A stretch of 64,000 bases of DNA from Bacillota bacterium (GTDB lineage Bacteria; Bacillota; Clostridia; Acetivibrionales; DSM-1351): positions 1-64,000 of the forward strand of contig JAEYNY010000021.1 of assembly GCA_023412275.1 (NCBI GenBank). The letters run 5' to 3'. The position numbers were made by a program, and so were the translations under genes. The stretch's first letter is position 1; the number at the start of each line of letters is the position of its first letter. Below the pieces are notes generated by a model, which saw nothing but the letters and a program-made list of their open reading frames with translations, made no database searches and had not been told where the DNA came from. Shown here piece by piece: positions 40,676 through 49,972 of this stretch.

Positions 40676-42121
40676 TTAAAAACCGTATCCCTTCCATCTT
40701 TTTGTGACTAATGCCTTTATATCCTCAGACATTGCTATTTCATCGGGCCATATACGACTATAGCCTTCCTCCGGAAGTTTTATTGTAGCGTCAATACCTA
40801 CCCTGCATCCGTAATGTCTTTGGTCAGAGGCGTGATCCAGTGCATCAAGAGGGCCGTCTGAGAAAACAATATCTCGCCTGCCGTCAATATTGTTGAAAAC
40901 CTTCCATGCAACTGTTGATAAATCATGAGGATTTACAGATTCATCCACAACTATAATCATTTTTGTGTACATCATCTGCCCTGAACCCCAAATTGAGTTC
41001 ATTACCTTTTTAGCATGTCCCGGATACCTTTTTTTTATTGAAACAATAACGCAGTTATGAAATACACCCTCCAGAGGAAAATTCATATCAATAATCTCCG
41101 GGAATTGAATCCTTAATAAAGGAAGAAACAGCTTTTCTGTTGCCTTACCCAGATAACAGTCCTCCATTGGAGGTTTGCCCACAACAGTAGCAGGATAAAT
41201 AGCATCCTCTCTGTAGGTCATACAGGTCAAATGAAAAACCGGATACATATCAGCAAGAGAATAATACCCTGTATGATCACCAAAAGGGCCTTCCATACGA
41301 AGTCCCTCACTTGTGTCCACATAGCCTTCAAGAATAAAATCAGCATTTGCAGGAACGTAAATATCATTTGTAATAGACTTGACCAGAGATACGGGCTTTT
41401 TTCTTAGAAACCCTGCAAATAATATTTCATCTATATATTGAGGGAGAGGAGCAGTTGCAGAATAAATAACTACCGGGTCACAGCCTATTGCCACAGATAC
41501 AGGCATTATTCCTCCGGTATTACGGTACTTGTCGTATATATTCCTGCCGTCCTTGTGAAGGTGCCAGTGCATTCCGGTAGTTTGAGGGTCATACACCTGC
41601 ATCCGGTACATACCCATATTTTGTATGCCAGTTTCAGGGTCTTTTGTTATAACAACAGGCAAAGTGATAAATCTGCCTCCATCCCCGGGCCAGCATTTTA
41701 GTATTGGAAGCTTTCCTAAATCCGGACTATAATCAATTATCTGCTGGCATTTTCCTTTTGTAGGAAGCTTTATTGGAAAAACAGATGTTAGCTGCAATAA
41801 AGACGGAACAGCTTTTACGGTTTTAATAAACCCCGCATAATTGGCTGCATCAATAAAATCTCCAATTTTATCAGCAACCTCCTCAATATTTTTGACCCCC
41901 AGTGCAAGGTTCAACCTTTCATAGCTCCCAAAAGTATTTATAAGCAGTGGAAATTTTGAGTCCTTCACCTTTTCAAAAAGAAGAGCAGGGCCTCCGCTTT
42001 TAACCACTCTGTCGGTTATTTCCGTAATTTCAAGCTCTGGATCGGTTTCTGACTTTATTCTTTTAATAAATGCTTTTTCTTCCAGCTTATCTACAAAATC
42101 ATGAAGGTCTGAATAAGCCAT
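40676..42121 (-). CDS. UbiD-family decarboxylase (MqnL-like)
   Basis: A 481-residue UbiD protein of normal length. Typical stretches are GPALLFEKV, NMGMYRMQVYDPQTTGMHWH, EGPFGDHTGYYSLADMYP and CRVGIDATIKLPEEGY. The family uses prenylated FMN made by a UbiX partner (not in the window) to remove a carboxylate from an aromatic ring. It is co-transcribed with the UbiA homologue and diverges from the FAD-Rieske gene. Confidence 0.9.
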   Translation of the reverse strand: MAYSDLHDFVDKLEEKAFIKRIKSETDPELEITEITDRVVKSGGPALLFEKVKDSKFPLLINTFGSYERLNLALGVKNIEEVADKIGDFIDAANYAGFIKTVKAVPSLLQLTSVFPIKLPTKGKCQQIIDYSPDLGKLPILKCWPGDGGRFITLPVVITKDPETGIQNMGMYRMQVYDPQTTGMHWHLHKDGRNIYDKYRNTGGIMPVSVAIGCDPVVIYSATAPLPQYIDEILFAGFLRKKPVSLVKSITNDIYVPANADFILEGYVDTSEGLRMEGPFGDHTGYYSLADMYPVFHLTCMTYREDAIYPATVVGKPPMEDCYLGKATEKLFLPLLRIQFPEIIDMNFPLEGVFHNCVIVSIKKRYPGHAKKVMNSIWGSGQMMYTKMIIVVDESVNPHDLSTVAWKVFNNIDGRRDIVFSDGPLDALDHASDQRHYGCRVGIDATIKLPEEGYSRIWPDEIAMSEDIKALVTKRWKGYGF

Positions 42122-42283
42122 AAATTCCCCTTTCTATAAAAAATCAAGCCTTATGAAAATATTGACCTGCCAAGGCTAAATTAAACAAAATAGAATCCCT
42201 TTATGTGAATTTCTTTAAAAAATCTGGATATTCTAACAATGTAAATTAAATGAAACTTTGTTGAATCAAGGAGAAAAAAATAT

Positions 42284-43816
42284 ATGCCACAGAATCTTAT
42301 TGAAAAAGCATTTTCAAGGCCGGTAGAATCTTATTGGATTGGGTCAACACCCGAAACTGACTATCCGGAATTGAGTGAAAATATTAAAACCGACATTCTG
42401 GTTGTAGGAGGCGGAATAACCGGGATAGCAACAGCATATTTACTTCAGAAGGAAGGACTGGACGTTGTTATAATAGATGCCAACAGGATTGTTCAGTCCA
42501 CTTCGGGACATACCACAGCAAAGATAACTTCACTCCACAGCGTTAAATATGCAAAACTAATAAAGCAGTTGGGAGAAGAAGGTGCTGGCAAATACGGAGA
42601 AATTAACGAAAAAGCCATTTCAATGATTGAAGACATAATAAAAGAAAACAATATACAATGTGATTTCAGCCGACAACCAAACTTTGTTTATACAAAGGAA
42701 GAACAATATATAAACGTTATTGAAGAAGAGGTAAATGCAGCTAAATCTATAGGTCTTCCTGCAAGATTTGAGGCCTCCCTACCTCTTCCCTTTACTGTTC
42801 AAGGGGCAGTATGTTTTGATAATCAAGCACAGTTTCATCCCCGTAAGTATCTTCTGTCACTTGCAGATATATTTGTAAAAAACGGTGGCCACATTTTTGA
42901 GAACACGGTAGCCCTTGACATTCATGAAGACCGTGAATGTACAACATCTACCCGAAGCGGCTTCAGTATTAAATCAGACAAGGTAATAATAGCCAGTCAC
43001 TTCCCCTTTTATGATGGGTGGGGATTCTATTCTGCAAGAATGTACGCTGAGCGTTCCTATTCACTTGCGGTAAAGTCGCCCGTAACCGTTCCATATGGAA
43101 TGTATATCTCCTATGAAGAACCAACAAGGTCTATAAGAACCCAACCCGATAAAGACGGAAATCAACTTCTTATTATAGGTGGGGAACACCATAAAACGGG
43201 ACAAGACATAAACGAGAAAGAACATTATACAAAGCTTATAGATTTTGCAGAAACCGTTTTTCAGGCTACAGATGTGCCTTATCGCTGGTCAGCTCAGGAT
43301 TATACTGTAATGAACGAGGTACCTTTTATAGGACATATCACGAGTAATAAAATGAATATCTTTGTAGCCACAGGATTCCAGAAATGGGGTATGACAACCA
43401 GCCATGTATCAGCTATGATAATACGTGATATTATTGCCAACGGAAAAAGCGAAGTTGAAAATATATTTACCCCTTCAAGGTTTACTCCTTTCAGCTCAGC
43501 AAAGAACTTTATTAAAGAAAATGCAGATGTTGTTGACAATCTGGTTTCAGGAAAACTGGAATCGCCTCCTATAGAGTTTAAAATACAGCCGGGTGAAGGC
43601 AAGGCAGTAAAGTACCATGGCAAAAAGGCCGGAGCCTATATGGACAATGACGGTAATGTTTTCATAATAGATACAACCTGTAAACATCTTGGTTGTGAAG
43701 TTCATTGGAATTCAGCCGAAAAAACCTGGGATTGCCCTTGCCACGCTTCCAGATACAGCTATGACGGGACGGTGATTGAAGGCCCTGCCCTGAAACCTCT
43801 TGACAGGTTAAAATAA
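42284..43816 (+). CDS. FAD-dependent oxidoreductase with C-terminal Rieske [2Fe-2S] domain
   Basis: A 510-residue two-domain protein; ATG after AAGGAG. A DAO-type FAD domain begins at about residue 35 (ILVVGGGITGIATAYLL) and runs to about 390 (FVATGFQKWGMTTSHVSA). A Rieske domain (about 420-510) has the ligand pattern Cys-x-His in CKHLGC and Cys-x2-His in CPCHASRYSYDG. Such fusions oxidise amines or related substrates and pass electrons to the Fe-S centre; the substrate is unknown. It is cytosolic (no signal peptide). Its 3' end overlaps the convergent YwaF-like gene by nine bases. Confidence 0.9.
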   Translation: MPQNLIEKAFSRPVESYWIGSTPETDYPELSENIKTDILVVGGGITGIATAYLLQKEGLDVVIIDANRIVQSTSGHTTAKITSLHSVKYAKLIKQLGEEGAGKYGEINEKAISMIEDIIKENNIQCDFSRQPNFVYTKEEQYINVIEEEVNAAKSIGLPARFEASLPLPFTVQGAVCFDNQAQFHPRKYLLSLADIFVKNGGHIFENTVALDIHEDRECTTSTRSGFSIKSDKVIIASHFPFYDGWGFYSARMYAERSYSLAVKSPVTVPYGMYISYEEPTRSIRTQPDKDGNQLLIIGGEHHKTGQDINEKEHYTKLIDFAETVFQATDVPYRWSAQDYTVMNEVPFIGHITSNKMNIFVATGFQKWGMTTSHVSAMIIRDIIANGKSEVENIFTPSRFTPFSSAKNFIKENADVVDNLVSGKLESPPIEFKIQPGEGKAVKYHGKKAGAYMDNDGNVFIIDTTCKHLGCEVHWNSAEKTWDCPCHASRYSYDGTVIEGPALKPLDRLK

Positions 43817-44590
43817 AATTTTGGCTTTATCCCTGTTAGTTTGTTTATAGGAATACTTTTGGTGTCTTTTTATAAAAACAAAAGGTATATATAAAATAAT
43901 CCAAAGGAGGCAGCCTAGAAGAAACGTAGGAATCAAGTACCAAGGACTTCCAACGTGCTTTGCAAAAAATTCCATGGGTGAGCCCGGTGCCGGAAACCTT
44001 AAAAAAAAGTAATTCCCGTTTGTAGCTAAATTAACAGGAGTAACTATCAGTGCAAAAGCTACCAACATTGCAACTGTTTTCGGAAGGCTTCGTATGTCCG
44101 GTTTGAAGCCCATGCCAAAAACCATGAATATCGGGATAAAGCAAATAATTCCGTGAACCAACATGCTTTGTATATATATAAATGAAAAGGAAGGATAGTA
44201 ATAAATATCAGGAGTAAAAAGTGTTAATAAAGCCGGTGCCAGTCCCATAGCATACGAATATTCCATCAAGAGTTTACTTCTGGTAATAGTCATTACGGGA
44301 AGTATAATGCACATTAGGCTACACAAGTGAAGGGGCAGTGTATACCCCCAGGAAAACTGCCCTACAGCGTTGTACCAAAGTATCTGTGCTCCTTCTGTTA
44401 AGGGCAGTAACAAACTGGCAAGTATAAGCATCCTCCACTTTTTTTCCTCACTCTTATCCTTGAACAGGACAGTCATAATACACCACATGCAAGCTACCAT
44501 ACCCACAGCAAGAAGATGTTGTACCGAAAATAGAGAATTATGAAGCCTTGAGGGTATATTGTCTATGTAAGTAAAAAAATATCTGAACAT
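43808..44590 (-). CDS. YwaF-like integral membrane protein (TIGR02206 type)
   Basis: A 260-residue protein with about seven membrane helices. Conserved features of the YwaF group are HLLAVG near the start, LPLHLCSLMCIILP in the middle and NGNYFFLRFPAPGSPMEFF near the end. Function unknown. It converges on the FAD-Rieske gene with a nine-base overlap. Confidence 0.82.
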   Translation of the reverse strand: MFRYFFTYIDNIPSRLHNSLFSVQHLLAVGMVACMWCIMTVLFKDKSEEKKWRMLILASLLLPLTEGAQILWYNAVGQFSWGYTLPLHLCSLMCIILPVMTITRSKLLMEYSYAMGLAPALLTLFTPDIYYYPSFSFIYIQSMLVHGIICFIPIFMVFGMGFKPDIRSLPKTVAMLVAFALIVTPVNLATNGNYFFLRFPAPGSPMEFFAKHVGSPWYLIPTFLLGCLLWIILYIPFVFIKRHQKYSYKQTNRDKAKILF

Positions 44591-44678
44591 TGCAAGCCTC
44601 CCTTGTCCTACCGTTTACTATAATAAATTTATATTCTTCAGAAAGATTTTTAATCCTCCGGTATCAAAATTATTTTTG

Positions 44679-44706
44679 TTGACTTACTTTCCAAATCAAG
44701 TAAAAT
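44679..44706 (+). promoter_or_regulatory. Promoter of the trpB2-like gene
   Basis: TTGACT (44679-44684) and TAAAAT (44701-44706) with a 16-base spacer. No T-box or other leader structure is seen in the 50 bases before the gene. Confidence 0.5.
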
Positions 44707-44759
44707 ATTATATAGACTAGTTAAGAAATCCTTTAATCATAGAGGATATGGAGGTTAAG

Positions 44760-46124
44760 ATGAGAAGAGATGAGATCAGTAAGGTAATTCTGTCCGAAAA
44801 CGATATTCCAAAACAATGGTACAACATAGTTGCAGACATGCCAAATAAGCCTGCACCCTATCATAATCCGGCAACACTAGATATTATCAAGCCTGATGAT
44901 ATGAAGGCTATTTTCCCGGATGAAGTAATCAAACAGGAAATGTCCACCGAACGTTACATAGATATCCCTGACGAGGTTCGTCAAAGGTACTGTCAGTTTA
45001 GGCCAAGTCCTCTTTACAGAGCAAAGGCTCTTGAAAAACTGTTGGATACTCCTGCTAGAATTTATTACAAATATGAAGGAACAAATGCTACGGGAAGCCA
45101 CAAGCTTAATACGGCAATCCCACAGGTATATTATAATAAACTGGCAGGCATAAAAAGACTTGCAACAGAAACAGGTGCCGGTCAATGGGGTAGTGCCTTA
45201 AGCCTTGCAACAAGTCAGTTCGGATTAGAATGTTCAGTTTATATGGTAAATGTCAGCTATCAGCAAAAACCATACAGACGTTCATTTATGAAAACCTTTG
45301 GTGCAAATGTTGTAGCAAGTCCCAGCACACTTACAAACAGCGGAAGAAGTATTTTAGAAAGAGACCCCGATTGTTCGGGCAGTCTTGGAATCGCAATAAG
45401 TGAAGCGGTTGAGGATGCAGCGACACATGCTGATACCAACTATGCACTGGGAAGCGTTTTAAACCACGTATGTCTGCACCAAACCATAATCGGAATCGAA
45501 GCAAAAAAGCAAATGGAGTATTTGGATGAATATCCAGACGTAATTTTTGCATGTTGCGGAGGGGGAAGCAATTTTGCCGGCCTGACTTTTCCATTTTTGC
45601 AGGATAAGCTAAATGGTCGCAACCTTAGGGCTGTAGCCGTTGAACCATCAGCCTGTCCCACTTTGACAAAGGGTGTATTTGCGTTTGATTACGGAGATAC
45701 CGCAAAAGCAGCTCCAATAACAAAGATGTATACTTTAGGACATGACTTTATTCCATCCGGTATACATGCCGGCGGGTTAAGATATCACGGGGATTCCGCC
45801 ATTGTCAGTCAGTTGTATCATGACGGAATAATTGAAGCGAAAGCATACGGTCAGAAATCCGTTTTTGAAGCGGCAGTATCCTTTGCACGGGAAGAAGGAA
45901 TAGTTCCTGCTCCCGAATCAGCACATGCTATAAGGGCCGCCATAGATGAAGCTATTCTGGCAAAAGAATCCGGCGAGGAAAAGGTTATTCTGTTCTGTCT
46001 CAGCGGACACGGATACTTTGACTTTGCAGCATACGAAAACTATTTTAACGGTCTCATTGATGATATAGAGTTTTCTCCGGAATCTGCTGAAAAGAGTTTG
46101 CAAAACTTGCCGAATGTAAAGTAG
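44760..46124 (+). CDS. TrpB2-type tryptophan synthase beta chain
   Basis: A 454-residue PLP enzyme; ATG 44760 follows ATGGAGG, and the ATG four codons earlier is part of the RBS. The PLP lysine lies in GTNATGSHKLNTA, the phosphate loop is CCGGGSNFAGL, and the N-terminal extension with YHNPATLDIIKPDDM and FRPSPLYRA marks the TrpB2 subgroup, longer than TrpB1. TrpB2 proteins make tryptophan from indole and serine without a stable TrpA partner, and occur outside trp operons, as here. It ends just before repeat copy C. Confidence 0.92.
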   Translation: MRRDEISKVILSENDIPKQWYNIVADMPNKPAPYHNPATLDIIKPDDMKAIFPDEVIKQEMSTERYIDIPDEVRQRYCQFRPSPLYRAKALEKLLDTPARIYYKYEGTNATGSHKLNTAIPQVYYNKLAGIKRLATETGAGQWGSALSLATSQFGLECSVYMVNVSYQQKPYRRSFMKTFGANVVASPSTLTNSGRSILERDPDCSGSLGIAISEAVEDAATHADTNYALGSVLNHVCLHQTIIGIEAKKQMEYLDEYPDVIFACCGGGSNFAGLTFPFLQDKLNGRNLRAVAVEPSACPTLTKGVFAFDYGDTAKAAPITKMYTLGHDFIPSGIHAGGLRYHGDSAIVSQLYHDGIIEAKAYGQKSVFEAAVSFAREEGIVPAPESAHAIRAAIDEAILAKESGEEKVILFCLSGHGYFDFAAYENYFNGLIDDIEFSPESAEKSLQNLPNVK

Positions 46125-46128
46125 TTTT

Positions 46129-46403
46129 ATCTTAAATAACTCCTGTACTTAGAGTATAAATTGTATCAATGGAAGCTTGGTTAAAGATATTTGCGGATGT
46201 TTATAGGCGAAGATGGATATTTTACCGGAAAACCTATACGATATAGGTTTTAGCGACACAATGAATCACGGATGATGAATGTGAGCGACGGTAAAATATA
46301 CTAAGATGAGCCGTTAGAAACTCTTGCAAATATCTTGGAAGCAATCATTGATATAATTTTATACGGGAGTTACCTTTGTTAAATCAAAAAACTTTCTGTT
46401 TTA
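46129..46403 (-). repeat. MITE-like palindromic repeat, copy C (reverse orientation)
   Basis: Reverse complement of copies A and B: TAGAGTATAAATTGTATCAA at one end, ACTTTCTGTTTT at the other, with the inner TTTTACCGGAAAACCTATAC block. One end reaches into the GH42 gene and provides its final codons. The far end lost its terminal repeat next to the trpB2 stop. Confidence 0.8.
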
Positions 46404-48447
46404 GCACTTTTACATCAAAGGGAGCAAGTTCCAGAATTCCCTGTCGCTCTTCCCCGGTAAACATATCTGTGTAAATCCCGGCAAGGCATACCTCTTCATT
46501 TTTTGCATTGAAATTCATTATAAATATGTAACGGTTTTGTCCATCAGTACGTTGTTGGGCCGTCACGCCGCATGGTAACTCCACGTCCATTGTACGTGAA
46601 ATTGATAATTTATCGGCAAGGGCATTGTAAAAATCATCAAGGAAATCTTCTCCTGTGCGTGCGGCAATGTAGTAGGCATCTCCATTTCCAAAACTGTTAA
46701 CCGTAAGAGCCGGACGACCTGCATAAAAATCGTCTCCATACACAGCCAGAACCTGTGCAGATTCTGCATGAATCAAATCACAGAAATCCTTCACTCCATA
46801 AGAGCTGGAAAGGCCCAGAGAGTTTTCACTCAGTAAAAGACTGTTGTTTTCATCGGAGTGCAAAGTATCTATTTCCTCGCTCCAAATACCTGTGACTTCA
46901 CGCAGGGGCCCCGGAAATCCTCCTAAATGACAAAGGTCATTCTCATTTACAATTCCGCTCCAGTAGGTGGTAACAAAGGTTCCTCCCTCCCTGACAAAAG
47001 CCTCTATACGTTCTCCTACACCGGGATGGGTCATATAGAGCATAGGTGCAATAACAAGCTTGTACTGTGAGAAATCTTCTCTGGCACCTATAATGTCTAC
47101 GGGCACTCTTTGCTTCCAGAAGGCAGTATAATGTGAGATACAGGTTTCCTCATACTGAATCCTTTCACGGGCAAGAGCCTGTGCTTCCTCTATGGCCCAA
47201 CGGTTTTCCCAATCGTATATTATTGCAACCTGCGGATGAACCGTCGTTCCCACAACTTCGTCCAGTTTTTCAAGTGTTTGCCCCAACTGTGAAACATCCC
47301 TGAAAACACGGGTGTTCTCATGACCTACATGATCTACCACCGCACCATGGAATTTTTCAAAACTCCCCCGTGATTTTCGCCACTGGAAGTACTGAACTGT
47401 ATCACTTCCATGAGCCACTGCCTGCAATGACGATAGCATATGCATACCCGGCTGTTTCAGCTTGTTTACCTTCTGCCAGTTAACAGTACTTGGTGTACTT
47501 TCCATCATCATAAATGGTTTACCCTGTTTGAGAGACCTGTTAAGGTCATGGACAAAGGAGGTTCGAACACCAATTTTCCAGTCTGGCTGCTCTGTAGTAT
47601 GCCATGTGGGATAATTATCCCAGGAAACCACATCAAGCTCTTTTGCAAGCTCCCTGTATTCAATTCCCGGAAAGGTTCCCATCATATTTGTAGTAACAGG
47701 AATGTCCGGTGTTAATTTCCGTAAGGATTTTATTTCATTTTTAAAAAAGTTAATTGTTTGGTGTGAGACAAACCTTTTCCAATCCAGAATAAGACCATGA
47801 GTCTCATGTTCTCCCCGTGGAGATGGGGACTCAATTTGCGACCAATCTGTATACCGGTGTGCCCAGAATCCCGTCCACCACTCATGGTTTAGCATTTCAA
47901 GGTCATTGTCATACTTCTTTCGAAGAAAACTGCGAAATGCTTCCTGACAAAGAGGACAATGACATTCCCCGCTGTATTCATTTGAGATATGCCATAAAAT
48001 CAGTGCTGGATGCTTTCCATAACGTTCTGCCAACATGCGATTAATTTGGCTCACCTTTTTACGGTAAATTGGAGAGGTAAAACAATGATTGTGACGTCCC
48101 CCATGTAAATCCTTTAGCCTGTCGGCCTGGGTACGCAATATTTCAGGGTATTTTTGAGACATCCAGTTTGGTTTTGCACCACTGGGAGTAGCCAGAATAG
48201 CAGCCATTCCGTTTTGGGCGAGTCTATCCATAATTTTGTCCAACCAACTAAAATTATACTTGCCCTCTTCCGGCTCCAATGCCATCCACGAAAAAATTCC
48301 CACTGTCATAGCATTACAGTGGGCAAGCTTCATAAGACGAAAATCTTCATCTATTATCTTTGGAGTCTCCAACCACTGCTCCGGGTTGTAATCTCCACCA
48401 TGGAGGATATGAGAAAACTTGTTGCTAATAGGATTATATTTGTCCAT
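46384..48447 (-). CDS. GH42 beta-galactosidase
   Basis: A 687-residue intracellular GH42 enzyme. The acid/base is Glu157 in LWHISNEYSG and the nucleophile is Glu316 in FMMMESTPS. The zinc-site cysteines Cys122, Cys162, Cys164 and Cys167 (ECHCPLCQEA) are kept. It should remove galactose from imported xyloglucan oligosaccharides. It is the last gene of the GH31-GH3-kinase-regulator operon, starting two bases after the regulator stop region. Its last residues (KQKVF) and stop codon come from the end of repeat copy C, so the native C-terminus was probably replaced. Confidence 0.95.
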   Translation of the reverse strand: MDKYNPISNKFSHILHGGDYNPEQWLETPKIIDEDFRLMKLAHCNAMTVGIFSWMALEPEEGKYNFSWLDKIMDRLAQNGMAAILATPSGAKPNWMSQKYPEILRTQADRLKDLHGGRHNHCFTSPIYRKKVSQINRMLAERYGKHPALILWHISNEYSGECHCPLCQEAFRSFLRKKYDNDLEMLNHEWWTGFWAHRYTDWSQIESPSPRGEHETHGLILDWKRFVSHQTINFFKNEIKSLRKLTPDIPVTTNMMGTFPGIEYRELAKELDVVSWDNYPTWHTTEQPDWKIGVRTSFVHDLNRSLKQGKPFMMMESTPSTVNWQKVNKLKQPGMHMLSSLQAVAHGSDTVQYFQWRKSRGSFEKFHGAVVDHVGHENTRVFRDVSQLGQTLEKLDEVVGTTVHPQVAIIYDWENRWAIEEAQALARERIQYEETCISHYTAFWKQRVPVDIIGAREDFSQYKLVIAPMLYMTHPGVGERIEAFVREGGTFVTTYWSGIVNENDLCHLGGFPGPLREVTGIWSEEIDTLHSDENNSLLLSENSLGLSSSYGVKDFCDLIHAESAQVLAVYGDDFYAGRPALTVNSFGNGDAYYIAARTGEDFLDDFYNALADKLSISRTMDVELPCGVTAQQRTDGQNRYIFIMNFNAKNEEVCLAGIYTDMFTGEERQGILELAPFDVKVLKQKVF

Positions 48448-48449
48448 CC

Positions 48450-49967
48450 TTAACGCTCCTTTTCAATGCATGTAGTCAGGTTAGGCATTTCTCCCCAATA
48501 GTCTCTTGGTTTTCGACCCACATAATATTTAAACTTCCTGTAAAAATAGTCTATATTTTTGTACCCTACCATATTAGAAATTTCATAAACCTTGTACTTC
48601 CCTTCCGCAAGCATCTCTTTTGCCTTGCGAATTCGTACATGATCAAGATAGGAATTAAAGCTCTCCCCTGTTCCGCTTCTGAAAATTCTTCCAAGATAAG
48701 AGCTGTTATAGCAAAAAATCTTAGCAAGGGATTCCAGCTTCAAGTCTTTGGAATAATTGGCTTCTATATACATACAAAGTCTCTTTACTATATTGTCCCG
48801 TGAGTTATTTCCTATCTGCTTCATAAAGCATAAAAATTCACTTAATATATAATCTGTAATTTCATGTAAACTCTGTTTTCTATATATTTCATGAATTATT
48901 CGTCCATCATCAGGAATTATTAGATTGTGGTAGTTCTGAGACAGCATATCCCGAACTCTTATAAAAATATTGGAAAGTACTCCCGCAAACCGGTCAGGGT
49001 GCAGATTGAGTCTGTGGTATTCCGACTCGAAGCTCTGCATTTTCTTTTGCAGCAATTCCTCCTGCCCTATTTCAATATAATCGTAAAAAGCCTCAATATA
49101 CTCCTTTATGTCAATAGAATCAAGGTTAACTCCGTTTGAAAAATCCTCATATACATCATCCCATAACACAAGGTTCCCTGATTGCTGGTAATAGAAACTG
49201 TGTTGTTGTATCTTTTTTGCATCTGCATATGAAAGGTGTACTTCATCAGCCCTACTGCATAATCTTCCTATTGAAACAAATAAGTCAGGCATCTTACGAA
49301 ATATATCCCTAATATACACTAAGAAGCGTGTAATACCCCCTCCTTGCAGCAGAACTACCCATAAATCGTCGATACAGATACACCGCATCTCTTTTTCATA
49401 CTCAAAAAAAGTAGGAATTTCTACATCAGACTGTGCTGCTTTTATGACAGCAACACGGTAAACGTTATCATATAGCTTAAGCTCATTAAGGGTTGCTGAG
49501 TCTGCACTGAGCTTACCGCAAATAAGGTCTGTAAGCTGTTTTTCATAAATAAGTTTCATGCTGGATTGAATACTTTTAAGCTTGTCTTTTTCGGCTTGAA
49601 TGGTTTTGCGTACCTTAACAATGGCTTCCTGCAAGTCATCTTCCTCTATAGGTTTAAGCTGAAATGAGGAAACACCTGATTTAATGGCACTGCGGGCATA
49701 TTCAAAATCGGAATAACCCGTTAGAATAATAACCTTGCCATCAAATCCCCCTTCTCTTGCCTTTTCAAGCATCTCAGTTCCATACAATCCCGGCATCTTG
49801 ATATCGGTAATACATAGGTCCGGGTTAAGCTCAAGCAACATTCGAAGGCCTTCATGACCGTCCGCTGCTTCGCCGGCTATCTCGTAACCAAGGCTGTCCC
49901 AATCAATGATAGCCTTTAATCCAGCCCTCATCGCCGGCTCATCGTCAATGATTAAAACCTTGAGCAT
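48450..49967 (-). CDS. AraC-type response regulator (YesN family)
   Basis: A protein of about 505 residues. The receiver domain (about 1-120) has Asp8/Asp9, phospho-acceptor Asp55 in ITDIKMPG and Lys in QLKPIEEDD. A long middle region links to two AraC helix-turn-helix units (about 405-500: SLAKIFCYNSSYLGRIFRSG and SNMVGYKNIDYFYRKFKYYVG). ATG 49967 is chosen as the canonical start of the receiver; ATG 49979 is an alternative closer to AGGAAAGG. It is encoded right after its sensor kinase and should activate the divergent xyloglucan operons. Confidence 0.92.
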   Translation of the reverse strand: MLKVLIIDDEPAMRAGLKAIIDWDSLGYEIAGEAADGHEGLRMLLELNPDLCITDIKMPGLYGTEMLEKAREGGFDGKVIILTGYSDFEYARSAIKSGVSSFQLKPIEEDDLQEAIVKVRKTIQAEKDKLKSIQSSMKLIYEKQLTDLICGKLSADSATLNELKLYDNVYRVAVIKAAQSDVEIPTFFEYEKEMRCICIDDLWVVLLQGGGITRFLVYIRDIFRKMPDLFVSIGRLCSRADEVHLSYADAKKIQQHSFYYQQSGNLVLWDDVYEDFSNGVNLDSIDIKEYIEAFYDYIEIGQEELLQKKMQSFESEYHRLNLHPDRFAGVLSNIFIRVRDMLSQNYHNLIIPDDGRIIHEIYRKQSLHEITDYILSEFLCFMKQIGNNSRDNIVKRLCMYIEANYSKDLKLESLAKIFCYNSSYLGRIFRSGTGESFNSYLDHVRIRKAKEMLAEGKYKVYEISNMVGYKNIDYFYRKFKYYVGRKPRDYWGEMPNLTTCIEKER

Positions 49968-49972
49968 TTGGC

